Shown here: piece after piece, positions 1 through 8,659 of the stretch
How positions within the stretch are numbered: position 1 is the first letter of the stretch
Layout: every line of letters starts with the position of its first letter
Source: Pontibacillus yanchengensis
Lineage (GTDB): Bacteria; Bacillota; Bacilli; Bacillales; BH030062
DNA: 64,000 nucleotides
Assembly: GCF_009856295.1 (NCBI RefSeq)
Contig: NZ_WMEU01000005.1
Location: 1-64,000, forward strand
Direction of reading: 5' to 3'
Made by a program: the position numbers and the translations under genes
Notes under the pieces: model-generated
Told to the model about the DNA's origin: nothing
Databases searched by the model: none
Seen by the model: the letters and a program-made list of their open reading frames with translations, nothing else

Positions 1-75
1 CCATTTATTATTGTTTACAGGCGATAGTTTCAGGTACAAAGAATCATTAACTCACCGATAATTTAGAGGCGGCAA

Positions 76-1485
76 GTGGCATACATTTTTGAATGCCATT
101 CCCTACATTTTTTACTTGCCAAATACAATGATGTAAATGCGAAACATTTCCATTATAGAAAAGATTGGATAGATAACATGATTGAAAAAATGTATGAGAT
201 AAATATTAACCTGGAAAATGAATCTATCTCCAAAGGGAATATTAATGATTGGCTTTATACCAAGGAGATACATGAACAATTCGATTCATTACAGATAAGA
301 AAGTATATGCGTAGTAAACTACATGTCTCACTTAGGGTCTATAAAACCAATATTACAATGTTTAAAAAGATTGTACCTCTCATGATGAGTTTCAATAAAA
401 AAGAGCTTAATGATTTTAAAAGAGAAGATTATTTAAACCCTGAAGTCATAAAAATGGTTATTGATCCATTAAACTCAATGGAGCTTATTTACTATCAAAG
501 CTTTTTGAATTCTTTGAAGCCCTTTAAGAAAGTAAAACTAGATGATTATGTTGATAAAATAAATCATAAAACCAAATTTGACCATCCTCTTGTTCGTGTG
601 GTGGAAAGTGTTTTGAAGAAAGAACGAAATATTAAACCACAGAGTTTTCATAATAATTATTACATTCCTGTAAGAACCTTTGTTAATTGGGCCATATCAT
701 CATTAGTTAAATTTCAAAATCAGTCTATTAACACTTTTATATTTAATATGGTAACTAGTGAAGACCTTGATGATTATAAATCTTTTCTTATTAAACAAGT
801 AAAAGAAGAAGAATTAACGGAAATTACGGCTAAACGAAACTTGCAGTATGTACGTAGTTTTTTGCAGTTATTGTTTCGAAAGAAGAAAATAGTACGAGAT
901 GTAACGAGGAACCTAACAAACATTAAAGCTGACGAATACTTCTACAGACGACTTCCACCAGATGAAGAGATACAGGAACTTATTAATGCTATTGAGCATT
1001 ATTCTAGTAATCCGATAGGTGATAAACTTGCTCTTTCACTTATGCTACTAATGGGATTTCGTGGGTGTGAGGTCGCTAGCCTAAGTTGGAAGGATATTAA
1101 CTTAAGCACAAGGTCAATTTCCATTACGGACACTAAAGGAATGGATGCGATACTCCCGATTCCCACAAAAGTATATGATTTGTTAATTCTGTACCAAAGA
1201 AAATCTAGTGATAAAAAACATATTTTCTGTGATAACCCAAAGTCTTTTACCCCTGAATTGAGGCTACTATTTGATTCTTATCAGTTAATAGCTGGATGGG
1301 ATTATGGGGGAGGACTACATCTGTACAGACACTTGTTTGTAACAAGGTTAATAATGCATTGCCCACAGCAAATTGTAAAAAGCTTAACAAGACATATTTC
1401 TGATGACACTGTTGCAAAGTATGTTCATTTTGAACGAAAATTTGTGAAAAATGAGTTAGAAAAATTGAGTTATATAGGAGGGTGA
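76..1485 (+). CDS. tyrosine recombinase, first of a tandem trio
   Basis: Predicted tyrosine-type site-specific recombinase (469 aa), probably acting in DNA integration or excision. The C-terminal catalytic domain is complete: Arg329 in GFRGCEV, His415 and Arg418 in HLYRH, His440, and the probable nucleophile Tyr449 in AKYVHF. The long N-terminal part (about 290 aa) would carry the SAM-like DNA-binding domain. The start is a GTG preceded by AGAGGCGG. Four bases separate it from the next recombinase, so the three genes form one operon. Three consecutive tyrosine recombinases are the hallmark of recombinase-in-trio (RIT) elements; Tn554 also has more than one, but its third gene is not a recombinase. 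The left end of the element may lie just upstream, outside the window. Confidence 0.9.
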   Translation: MAYIFECHSLHFLLAKYNDVNAKHFHYRKDWIDNMIEKMYEININLENESISKGNINDWLYTKEIHEQFDSLQIRKYMRSKLHVSLRVYKTNITMFKKIVPLMMSFNKKELNDFKREDYLNPEVIKMVIDPLNSMELIYYQSFLNSLKPFKKVKLDDYVDKINHKTKFDHPLVRVVESVLKKERNIKPQSFHNNYYIPVRTFVNWAISSLVKFQNQSINTFIFNMVTSEDLDDYKSFLIKQVKEEELTEITAKRNLQYVRSFLQLLFRKKKIVRDVTRNLTNIKADEYFYRRLPPDEEIQELINAIEHYSSNPIGDKLALSLMLLMGFRGCEVASLSWKDINLSTRSISITDTKGMDAILPIPTKVYDLLILYQRKSSDKKHIFCDNPKSFTPELRLLFDSYQLIAGWDYGGGLHLYRHLFVTRLIMHCPQQIVKSLTRHISDDTVAKYVHFERKFVKNELEKLSYIGG

Positions 1486-1489
1486 AGAA

Positions 1490-2608
1490 ATGACTTTTAA
1501 CCAAGAAGTTTCTAAGCAGGGGTCTGCTCAAGTTGTTATTCAGCACCTACTGGAAACACATAATATGGAAGACCTCCAAGTGGCTGCAATAAATGTATTA
1601 GGTATAAGTGGAGACAAAGATGCAGATGCACCAAAACAGGAAAAATCATTTCAAAAATTAACCGTCGAAGAAAGCATTCTGTTTTTTAAGGGTAGTTCAA
1701 AATTTTTGGGCTTAGCAGAGACCTCTAAAGATACCTATAACTACGAAATAAAATTATTTTGTGATTTCATTAGCAAAAAGTTTGGGACACTTGATATACC
1801 ATTAACAGAAGTAATATATCCAACATCTACTTTGCTTGAATATATCAATCAAAATGATATTTCAAATAATACAAGCGCTAAAAAATCAGCATTTCTAAGA
1901 ACTTTCATCAAAACAGTAGTTCAGGATTTTTATTTAATGAATAAAGAAGAATTTGACGGCACCTTAAAAGTCGATTGGAATAAAAACGGATTGCCAAAGT
2001 TTTATAAATTAGAACAATTAAAAGAATTACTTATTTTAAGTAAAGAGACAGCATTCGGACTTCGGAACTATACGATAATAAGTGCTTTTCTTGGATCCGC
2101 TTTAAGGGTAAGTGAGCTTGTTGGTATCCAATTATCAGATATTGATTTGGAAGAAGAAATGATTACGGTCAGTAGAAAACGAAATAAAAACAAACCTGTT
2201 CCAGCATATATACAACGTGATGCTTTAAATGTATTGATGAAATATATTGACTTTATGTATGGACATCTTGCAGAAGATTGGAAAGAGCTTAAGGCTAATT
2301 ATGGAGGTTTATATGTTTTTTCAACAACTGGAGGAGAAACTGCAATGACTGACCGCGCAGTTAGAGGTATGGTTAAAAGTTTAGCAAAGAAGGCACAGTC
2401 TATTAGTGATGCTGAAGCAGAGAATCTAAGCGTTCATAATTTTAGACATAGCTATGCTATTTATGGTATTCGCTCGGGTATCAATTTGTATGCCATGATG
2501 GATCTTATGGGGCACTCTACTGTCACATCATTGAAGCCATATGCTAAACAAAGTAGGGATCAGATTAAAGAAGATATGGAGAAGAATCCAATTGCAAAAC
2601 TTATTTAA
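1490..2608 (+). CDS. tyrosine recombinase, second of a tandem trio
   Basis: Tyrosine-type recombinase of 372 aa. Catalytic residues visible are Arg206 (ALRVSEL), His316 and Arg319 (HNFRH), a GH motif about 25 residues later, and Tyr351 (KPYAKQ). An N-terminal SAM-like DNA-binding domain (about residues 55-150) is expected from the family. The ATG follows GGAGGG at seven bases and begins four bases after the first recombinase stops, so the genes are probably translationally coupled. All catalytic positions are intact, so this copy should be active. Its role relative to its two partners (cutting versus holding the partner site) cannot be read from the sequence. Confidence 0.9.
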   Translation: MTFNQEVSKQGSAQVVIQHLLETHNMEDLQVAAINVLGISGDKDADAPKQEKSFQKLTVEESILFFKGSSKFLGLAETSKDTYNYEIKLFCDFISKKFGTLDIPLTEVIYPTSTLLEYINQNDISNNTSAKKSAFLRTFIKTVVQDFYLMNKEEFDGTLKVDWNKNGLPKFYKLEQLKELLILSKETAFGLRNYTIISAFLGSALRVSELVGIQLSDIDLEEEMITVSRKRNKNKPVPAYIQRDALNVLMKYIDFMYGHLAEDWKELKANYGGLYVFSTTGGETAMTDRAVRGMVKSLAKKAQSISDAEAENLSVHNFRHSYAIYGIRSGINLYAMMDLMGHSTVTSLKPYAKQSRDQIKEDMEKNPIAKLI

Positions 2609-2613
2609 GGGAG

Positions 2614-3567
2614 GTGATTATTATAGAAAGCAATATTATTTTAGATTCACATTATTTTAAGCAATGGTACAAACACACACATGTAGCTCAGTCTACAAAG
2701 GATAGCTATAAGTATATCCTTAAGAGGTTTGGGAAATATATGATGTCTTTGGGTCCAGTAAGAGAATTGGATTTTGATAAGTTTAAGTTTGGAAAATCGG
2801 ATTCAAGATATGATCCAATTGACGAAGAGTTTATTGATGATTTCGTGGAATTCCTATTAGAGAATGGGGATAGCCATTCTAATCTTTACAATAGTATTGA
2901 AGCACTTAAATGCTTTTTTAAGTTTTTAAAAATGGTTGGCTTAATAAAATCTAATCCAACAGCGTACTATCCAAACCCATATTATAAACTGAGAAAAGTG
3001 GATCGTGCATTTAGTAAAGAAGATGCTTCTAAGTTATTATCAGCTTCAAAAAAAGTGGATCCTTTTTTTGGACAATTTTATCTATTGATGTTATTGTTCT
3101 TAACTTGCGGATTACGGGCACAAGAGGTATGTTTGATGAAAAAGTCTCAAGTGAATTTAGAGTTCCAGACCATAGAGATTACCCGTGGTCAGAAAACATC
3201 CGCAAGTGTTGTTTCAGTAGTAGATAAATTGAAAGAAGCTTTTGAACAATACTTTGAACACCCTGAGTGGTTGAGGTGGTCTAAGGGACAAGATAAAGAA
3301 GTTTTCTTTTATAATAATAAACCGTTGAATAGAAGTAGATTAGTTTCCATGTTACAACTAATTTATGATGAAGCTGGGATTGATAGGCAGGTACGTGTTC
3401 ATGACTTAAGGCACACGATGGCCCAGCTGTTATTATTAAATGGAGCAAATGAATTTTCTATTCAGGAGCAATTACGTCATGAGAGAATTGAGACAACGAT
3501 GCATTATCTGAACTATAATATGAACTATCGAACTTATTTGGAGTCACATTCAGATACGTTATTATAA
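2614..3567 (+). CDS. tyrosine recombinase, third of a tandem trio
   Basis: Tyrosine recombinase of about 315 aa. Numbering from a GTG at 2614, the catalytic residues are Arg168 (GLRAQEV), His263 and Arg266 (HDLRH), Arg-His near 290, and Tyr298 (MHYLNY). The start is unusual. The strong ribosome binding site GGGAGGTGAT covers 2609-2618, so the GTG at 2614 lies inside it. The codons at normal spacing are ATT (2617, 2620) and ATA (2623), and no ATG follows for more than 100 bases. Translation therefore either starts at a rare ATT/ATA or is coupled to the stop of the preceding gene at 2606-2608. Family assignment is firm; the start is not. Confidence 0.85.
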   Translation: MIIIESNIILDSHYFKQWYKHTHVAQSTKDSYKYILKRFGKYMMSLGPVRELDFDKFKFGKSDSRYDPIDEEFIDDFVEFLLENGDSHSNLYNSIEALKCFFKFLKMVGLIKSNPTAYYPNPYYKLRKVDRAFSKEDASKLLSASKKVDPFFGQFYLLMLLFLTCGLRAQEVCLMKKSQVNLEFQTIEITRGQKTSASVVSVVDKLKEAFEQYFEHPEWLRWSKGQDKEVFFYNNKPLNRSRLVSMLQLIYDEAGIDRQVRVHDLRHTMAQLLLLNGANEFSIQEQLRHERIETTMHYLNYNMNYRTYLESHSDTLL

Positions 3568-3582
3568 ACAATATGACGCTAA

Positions 3583-3598
3583 AAAATGCTAACATTTT
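3583..3598. repeat. 16-bp palindrome behind the recombinase trio
   Basis: AAAATG-CTAA-CATTTT forms a perfect inverted repeat 15 bases after the last recombinase stop codon. It could be part of the right-end recombination site of the element or simply AT-rich symmetry. The other end of the element is not visible for comparison. Confidence 0.3.
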
Positions 3599-3611
3599 GA
3601 GTAATAGTAAA

Positions 3612-3656
3612 GGCTTCTCAATAGTTGAATAAACTATTAAGAAGCCCGTTTTTGTT
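3612..3656 (+). terminator. terminator of the recombinase operon
   Basis: GGCTTCTCAATAGTT pairs with AACTATTAAGAAGCC across a short loop (one G-T pair) and is followed by a T-rich run. This is a standard intrinsic terminator 45 bases after the third recombinase. Confidence 0.8.
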
Positions 3657-3881
3657 CTCGTATAATTTTTCTAGATATTCGAAGTTTGCGTGTGGGCATT
3701 TTTTCATATTGCACGAAGCGCTAGAACCTTCCCTGCGCTTCTTACTTGACCATGTAATTATTGGTCCTTTTGGTAAGTTTGTTATGTATGTGGAAGTTGC
3801 TGGAACAACTGGTCCAAATGGAAAATCACTAAATTAATTGATTTGATTTGTCCAGAAACGTCTAGTTACTACTAGATCTAT
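3657..3881 (+). other. intergenic stretch with a doubtful 70-codon frame
   Basis: A frame open from 3625 to 3837 starts inside the terminator hairpin and has no ribosome binding site, so it is unlikely to be an intact gene. Its last 25 codons (ending GTTGPNGKSLN) look protein-like and may be a remnant tail. An inverted pair GAAGCGC/GCGCTTC lies at about 3714-3741. Nothing else is recognisable. Confidence 0.25.
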
Positions 3882-4340
3882 TTATTTTCCCGATTTTCTT
3901 CTGTTGCAGTCTTTACAAAGCATTTGACAGTTTTCTGCATTTGTTTTACCACCTGCATGCCAAGGTGTAATATGGTCACCTTCCATTTCCTTTAATTCAA
4001 AGGGGGCATTACAATTAGCGCAAATACCATTTTGTCGTTCATATGCAAAACGCTTTTGACTTTCTGAAAAAGCACGAATATTTAAGTATTTTTCATTTCT
4101 TGTCAATACGTATTGATAGATACCTTTCCTCTTAGTAACATCATCATCTATCATGAGTTCTGCGATTTCTTTTTCTAATTCCGATGTATCAAATAACTCA
4201 TTTTTAAAATCATCATATAAACTTCCCCAGTGAACTCCCTTCATTTCTTTACGATAGGTTGGGAAGGTAAGTTTAACCCAATCAATAACATTTCTAAAAT
4301 AAGTCCATAATTCATTTGCGTTGGGGTCATGCTTATACTC
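3882..4340 (-). pseudogene. C-terminal remnant of a DUF262/HNH nuclease
   Basis: Only the last 150 or so residues of a larger nuclease survive. The HNH core is clear: CANC, then GDHITPWHAGG, then NCQMLCKDCN, with paired cysteines for zinc. The upstream helical part, including RKGIYQYVLTRNEKYLNIRA, matches the C-terminal half of DUF262-plus-HNH proteins (GmrSD-like modification-dependent nucleases) as remembered. Reading back beyond the first methionine (4244), the same frame stays open with protein-like sequence (ANELWTYFRNVIDW) until a TAG at 4341-4343, without any start codon or ribosome binding site. The gene is therefore 5'-truncated. Deletion probably accompanied insertion of neighbouring mobile DNA. 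A short active HNH protein starting at 4244 is not excluded. Confidence 0.7.
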
Positions 4341-5300
4341 CTACTGTTTATTTATATTTTGATGTCTTAGAGCTCATTTAATAACACAATTGTATTTGAA
4401 TATTTTCTTTTAACTTCAAAATATATTTTTTTGTTATCCTTAATTTCTACTCTTATTAATTTCATATTTGTAGATTCCAATTATAGAACACCTTGTAGGT
4501 AACGTTTATTTGTTATTAATAATAGGGTTCTTTGTTTCTTATTCAGTAGGTGTTTTAATTGAAAGAAAAAGCAAGGAATAGACGAGTAAGAACACTTAAT
4601 TTCTTAAGACACACAAATGATTTTCCTTCATTTCAGGGTAAATATTTCTGTTATGAATTTCATTATGGATTTCACTACACATAATCATAATCTCAAACTC
4701 ATGCTTTAAATAAATGTCTTTCGATTTTTGGATGAATAGAGGTATCATGGTTTGAATTTGCGTGAGAAACTATAAAAGAAAAAGAATATATAGTGCTCCT
4801 GAAGGCCCTTTCTTTATAGGTTCATGAAACCTTTCTCAACTTCAGAGGTAGAGAAAATAGAGTATATTTTTTGAGCAATCAAAGAATAGTGTCAGAGGGA
4901 AGTCCTCAACCGGGTCTAGTCTACTATATTAATACTAAAGATTGAAGTTAGACGAAGTCACCATAACCATAAATTGGTTATAATGTAATGAAGGATAATA
5001 TAGTAGATAGGTATTTATAATTTGTATAAGTCAACAACATTTAATTTATTTAAGGTAAACACTACTACATTTTTATCTGCAATAACTCTTCACCCCACGT
5101 CCAGTGAGTCGCGTTGATAGAGTTAAAATAGCTTGGTATCAATGGTTGTTTGAGGATTATGACTGAATATTGAAGTGTGTTTTATGTTCCCTCGGACTAA
5201 TGGTTCGGGGGATTTTTTGACCCCCGGGGTCTTACTTTTACGCGGAATTAAAACAAATAAGGTTATTATTATTTTTTGCGTAATTATTAATAATAAAGAC
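4341..5300. other. gene-poor stretch with decayed fragments
   Basis: No complete gene is seen. On the plus strand 4474-4581 reads as one hydrophobic segment ending VGVLIERKSKE with no start codon. On the minus strand 4596-4748 is a 50-codon frame starting with ATG (MIPLFIQKSKDIYLKHEFEI) but with no ribosome binding site; it reads like protein and may be a fragment. A GC-rich hairpin (CCCTCGGAC/GTTCGGGGG) followed by a T run lies at 5190-5218. The stretch looks like scar tissue between two mobile or defence modules. Confidence 0.4.
5050..5118 (+). repeat. dispersed repeat, copy 1 (see 16045-16110)
   Basis: About 65 bases beginning AACACTACTACAT and containing ATCTGCAATAACTCTTCA closely resemble 16045-16110 in the same orientation. 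The two copies bracket the type I RM and CHAT modules. Confidence 0.55.
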
Positions 5301-5309
5301 TTTCTAGTA

Positions 5310-5318
5310 TGATACAAT
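5310..5318 (+). promoter_or_regulatory. possible extended -10 for the hsd operon
   Basis: TGATACAAT fits an extended -10 (TGn plus TACAAT) 55 bases before hsdM. No good -35 is visible, and a second -10-like TATACAAT lies at about 5328. Confidence 0.35.
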
Positions 5319-5372
5319 TAACCTATTATACAATAAATGTAAGTGTATAACATAAAAGAGGAGATTTAATAT

Positions 5373-7460
5373 ATGGAAAATATAGAGAGTATTGAAAAGC
5401 GCTTATGGGAAGCCGCAGATGACCTTCGTGCTAATTCTAAATTAACATCTACAGAATATTACATGCCAGTATTAGGGCTTATATTTTTACGGCACGCCTT
5501 TAATCGGTTTTTAAAGGTTGAGTCCGAAATAAAAAAGTCTTTACCAAGCCGTGGAGGTGTAACACGTCAAATTACAAGGGAAGACTTTTTAAGTAAAAAT
5601 GCCTTGTTTTTGCAAGAAAAATCTCGGTTTGATTACCTAATTAACATGCCAGAAGATAGAGATCGAGGACAAGCAATTATAGAAGCTATGGATGCGATTG
5701 AAGATGATTACGAGGATTTAAAAGGTGTGTTACCTAAAGATTATCATATCTTTGAAAATGATTTACTTACAAGACTTCTAAAAGTTTTTAATGATGAAGC
5801 GCTAAACAATGTAAATGGAGATGTGTTCGGTAGAATATATGAATATTTCATTATGAAATTTGCATTGCAAGGTGCTCAAGATAATGGAGAGTTTTTTACC
5901 CCAGTTTCCTTAGTTCAAATGATTATTAATACTATTGAACCAGATAATGGAATTGTGTTGGACCCTGCATGCGGTTCTGGGGGTATGTTTGTTCAGACAA
6001 GTCATTTCCTTGATGAACAAGGACAAAATGCAAATTCTGCTGTGACATTCTACGGTCAAGAAAAAACTTCTACTACCATACGTTTAGCGAAGATGAATTT
6101 GGCAGTACATGGTTTAGAAGGGAAAATTGCAGAGGCAAACACTTTTTATGAAGATTCTCATGAATTAATAGAAAAATGTAATTTTGTCATGGCCAATCCA
6201 CCCTTCAATGTTGATAAGGTAGATGCTGAGAAAATCAAGAACGATACGAGATTGCCTTTTGGGTTACCGGGTGTAAATAAAAATGGTGAAGTAAGTAATG
6301 GGAATTACTTATGGATGTCATATTTCTTAAGCTACCTAAATAACAATGGACGAGCTGGGTTTGTTATGTCTTCCCAAGCTTCAAGTGCAGGTGGTGCTGA
6401 GAAAGAGGTTCGAAGGAAGATTATAGAGACCGGTAATGTAGATGTAATGATATCTATTCGCTCAAACTTCTTTTATACACGGTCCGTTCCATGTGAGTTA
6501 TGGTTCTTTAATAAAGGGAAACCAGAACATCTCAAGAATAAGATTTTAATGATAGATGCCAGAAATATTTATAGAAAAGTGACAAGAAAGATATATGATT
6601 TTTCTCCAGAACAGTTGAAGAATTTAACTTCTATAATATGGCTTTATAGAGGCCAAACTGAAAAATATTTAGGGCTAATAAAAGACTATTTTAATAAAAT
6701 AACTATGGAATGTGATGTACTTCCTAAAGCTCTAAAATCATTTAATGAGGAAATGCTTCAGTTGTCAGAACAATTAAAGTCATTTTCAAAAAACGCAGAG
6801 TTGGGCAAAGAGGAACAAGATAAACTTAAAAATAGTATAAATGAGCTCACAAATTTTGTTAACAAATATGAACTAGACCTAAAGAACCTACAAAGTCAAA
6901 TAAAAGATTGGAAATCCTCATTAACACCCAATGGATTAAAAGATAATAATCTACAGCTAAAGTATAGTGAGAAATATCAGACGATCTTTAACCTTAAAAG
7001 AGACATTTCAAAAAGTGTAGATCAAATTTATAGAATTATTGTCTCTACAATAGAAATGTGTGAAATAGAACTTTCTGCTAAAACATTTGAAAATTGGAAA
7101 ACAAGAGAAATCAAAAAATACAAAGAAAGCTTTGATGATCGAAAAAAAGAACTCCTCAGAGGTTTAAGAAGTTCTATTTATTATTTTAAGCAAATATTAT
7201 GGCTTCAAGAAAAGTTTCCGAAAGCTGAATTAGAAAATGTAGAGGGATTAGTGAAATTAGTTAATTTAGAAGATGTGGAAAAAAGTGATTGGAGTTTAAC
7301 ACCCGGAAAATATGTTGGAGTTGCACCTGAAGAAGAAGACGAAGATTTTGATTTCGAACAAACCATAAAAGATATTCATTTAGAGTTGTCGGATTTAGAT
7401 GATGAAGCAAAAAGATTAGCAGATTTAATTCAACAAAACTTTAAGGAGATGGGACTATGA
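5373..7460 (+). CDS. hsdM: type I restriction-modification methyltransferase subunit HsdM
   Basis: Modification subunit of a type I RM enzyme, transferring methyl groups from S-adenosylmethionine to adenine N6 within the site chosen by HsdS. The N-terminal helical HsdM domain (about 1-140) is followed by the N6-methyltransferase domain with motif I at D197-PACGSGG and motif IV at N275-PPF. At 695 aa it is longer than the usual 480-530 aa. The extra length is a charged, helical, coiled-coil-like segment at roughly residues 420-620. The ATG is preceded by AGAGGAG. Its stop overlaps the hsdS start (ATGA), so the three hsd genes are coupled. Confidence 0.95.
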   Translation: MENIESIEKRLWEAADDLRANSKLTSTEYYMPVLGLIFLRHAFNRFLKVESEIKKSLPSRGGVTRQITREDFLSKNALFLQEKSRFDYLINMPEDRDRGQAIIEAMDAIEDDYEDLKGVLPKDYHIFENDLLTRLLKVFNDEALNNVNGDVFGRIYEYFIMKFALQGAQDNGEFFTPVSLVQMIINTIEPDNGIVLDPACGSGGMFVQTSHFLDEQGQNANSAVTFYGQEKTSTTIRLAKMNLAVHGLEGKIAEANTFYEDSHELIEKCNFVMANPPFNVDKVDAEKIKNDTRLPFGLPGVNKNGEVSNGNYLWMSYFLSYLNNNGRAGFVMSSQASSAGGAEKEVRRKIIETGNVDVMISIRSNFFYTRSVPCELWFFNKGKPEHLKNKILMIDARNIYRKVTRKIYDFSPEQLKNLTSIIWLYRGQTEKYLGLIKDYFNKITMECDVLPKALKSFNEEMLQLSEQLKSFSKNAELGKEEQDKLKNSINELTNFVNKYELDLKNLQSQIKDWKSSLTPNGLKDNNLQLKYSEKYQTIFNLKRDISKSVDQIYRIIVSTIEMCEIELSAKTFENWKTREIKKYKESFDDRKKELLRGLRSSIYYFKQILWLQEKFPKAELENVEGLVKLVNLEDVEKSDWSLTPGKYVGVAPEEEDEDFDFEQTIKDIHLELSDLDDEAKRLADLIQQNFKEMGL

Positions 7461-8659
7461 TTTGGGAAAAAGTCCCTTTTGAGTCGCTCTATTTAATTCC
7501 ATCCAGAAATGGATTAACTAGACCTCAAAGAGTAAGAGGTTCAGGACATAAAATGGTTAATATGGGTGAACTTTTTAAGTATGATCGCATAACAAGTGAC
7601 ATAGAAATGGAACTTGTACCTATGAATAATAAAGAACTCACTAATACAGTTCTTGAAAGTGGAGATATCCTTTTTGCAAGACAATCATTAGTCAGAGAAG
7701 GTGCAGGTAAGTGCTCAATCATACTAGATGTAAATGAAGTTCTTACTTTTGAGTCTCACTTAATAAGAATTAGATTAAATACCAAGGTAGCTAATCCACT
7801 ATTCTATTATTATTACTTTTCGTCATCAGTTAGTAATATGCAAACTATTATTCAACAATGCGCACAAGCAGGTATTCGAGGAAGTGAACTAACTAAACTT
7901 GAAGTGCACAAGCCACCTATGGTTATACAAAATAAAATTGCTAATATATTATCAGCTTATGATGACTTAATTGAGTTAAATAATCGTAGGATTAAATTAT
8001 TGTATAACGCTGGAAAAAATTTATACAAACAGTGGTTTATACATTTTAAATATCCAGGTTCACACATAAATGAAGCATTTAAATCATGGAGTAAACAGAA
8101 AATTAATGATATTGGAAAGGTGATTACTGGGAAAACACCATCTACAAAAAATCCAGATTTTTATGGAGGAGAAGTACCTTTTATAAAAACTCCAGATATG
8201 CATGGAAATATCTTTATCACAAAAACCGGAAATTATTTAACTGAGCTTGGCGCAGGTGCCCAAAAAAACAAGTATATCCCTGAAAATACGTTAATCGTAT
8301 CTTGTATAGGAACAATTGGAGTAGTTGCAATAACAAGTCAAGCATCTCAAACAAATCAACAGATAAATAGTGTTATTCTCAATAAGAATTACTATTTATA
8401 TTACTGTTATTATGCTTTTCAATCATTAAAAGAACAGATGGAGGCTCTTGGTGGAGGAGCAACTATGAGTAATGTTAATAAGACTAAATTTGAAAACCTG
8501 GAAATAGTTTTTCCAGAGGAGAATTTATTACAGGACTTTAATGATTTATGCGAACCTATTTTTGAGCAAATATTAAATCTGCAGAAACAAAATGAAAAGC
8601 TATCTCAAGCTAGAGATTTATTAGTTAACAGACTAATGAGAGGTGAAATAAAAGTATGA
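7457..8659 (+). CDS. hsdS: type I restriction-modification specificity subunit HsdS
   Basis: Specificity subunit (400 aa) that recognises the bipartite DNA target and holds the HsdM and HsdR subunits together. Two target-recognition domains are apparent: residues about 1-165 and about 205-375. Each is followed by a helical conserved region, the first containing QNKIANILSAYDDLIELNNR, which sets the spacer length in the target. The start ATGA overlaps the hsdM stop and the end overlaps the hsdR start. Both halves are complete, so the subunit should be functional. The recognised sequence cannot be predicted by eye. Confidence 0.93.
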   Translation: MIWEKVPFESLYLIPSRNGLTRPQRVRGSGHKMVNMGELFKYDRITSDIEMELVPMNNKELTNTVLESGDILFARQSLVREGAGKCSIILDVNEVLTFESHLIRIRLNTKVANPLFYYYYFSSSVSNMQTIIQQCAQAGIRGSELTKLEVHKPPMVIQNKIANILSAYDDLIELNNRRIKLLYNAGKNLYKQWFIHFKYPGSHINEAFKSWSKQKINDIGKVITGKTPSTKNPDFYGGEVPFIKTPDMHGNIFITKTGNYLTELGAGAQKNKYIPENTLIVSCIGTIGVVAITSQASQTNQQINSVILNKNYYLYYCYYAFQSLKEQMEALGGGATMSNVNKTKFENLEIVFPEENLLQDFNDLCEPIFEQILNLQKQNEKLSQARDLLVNRLMRGEIKV

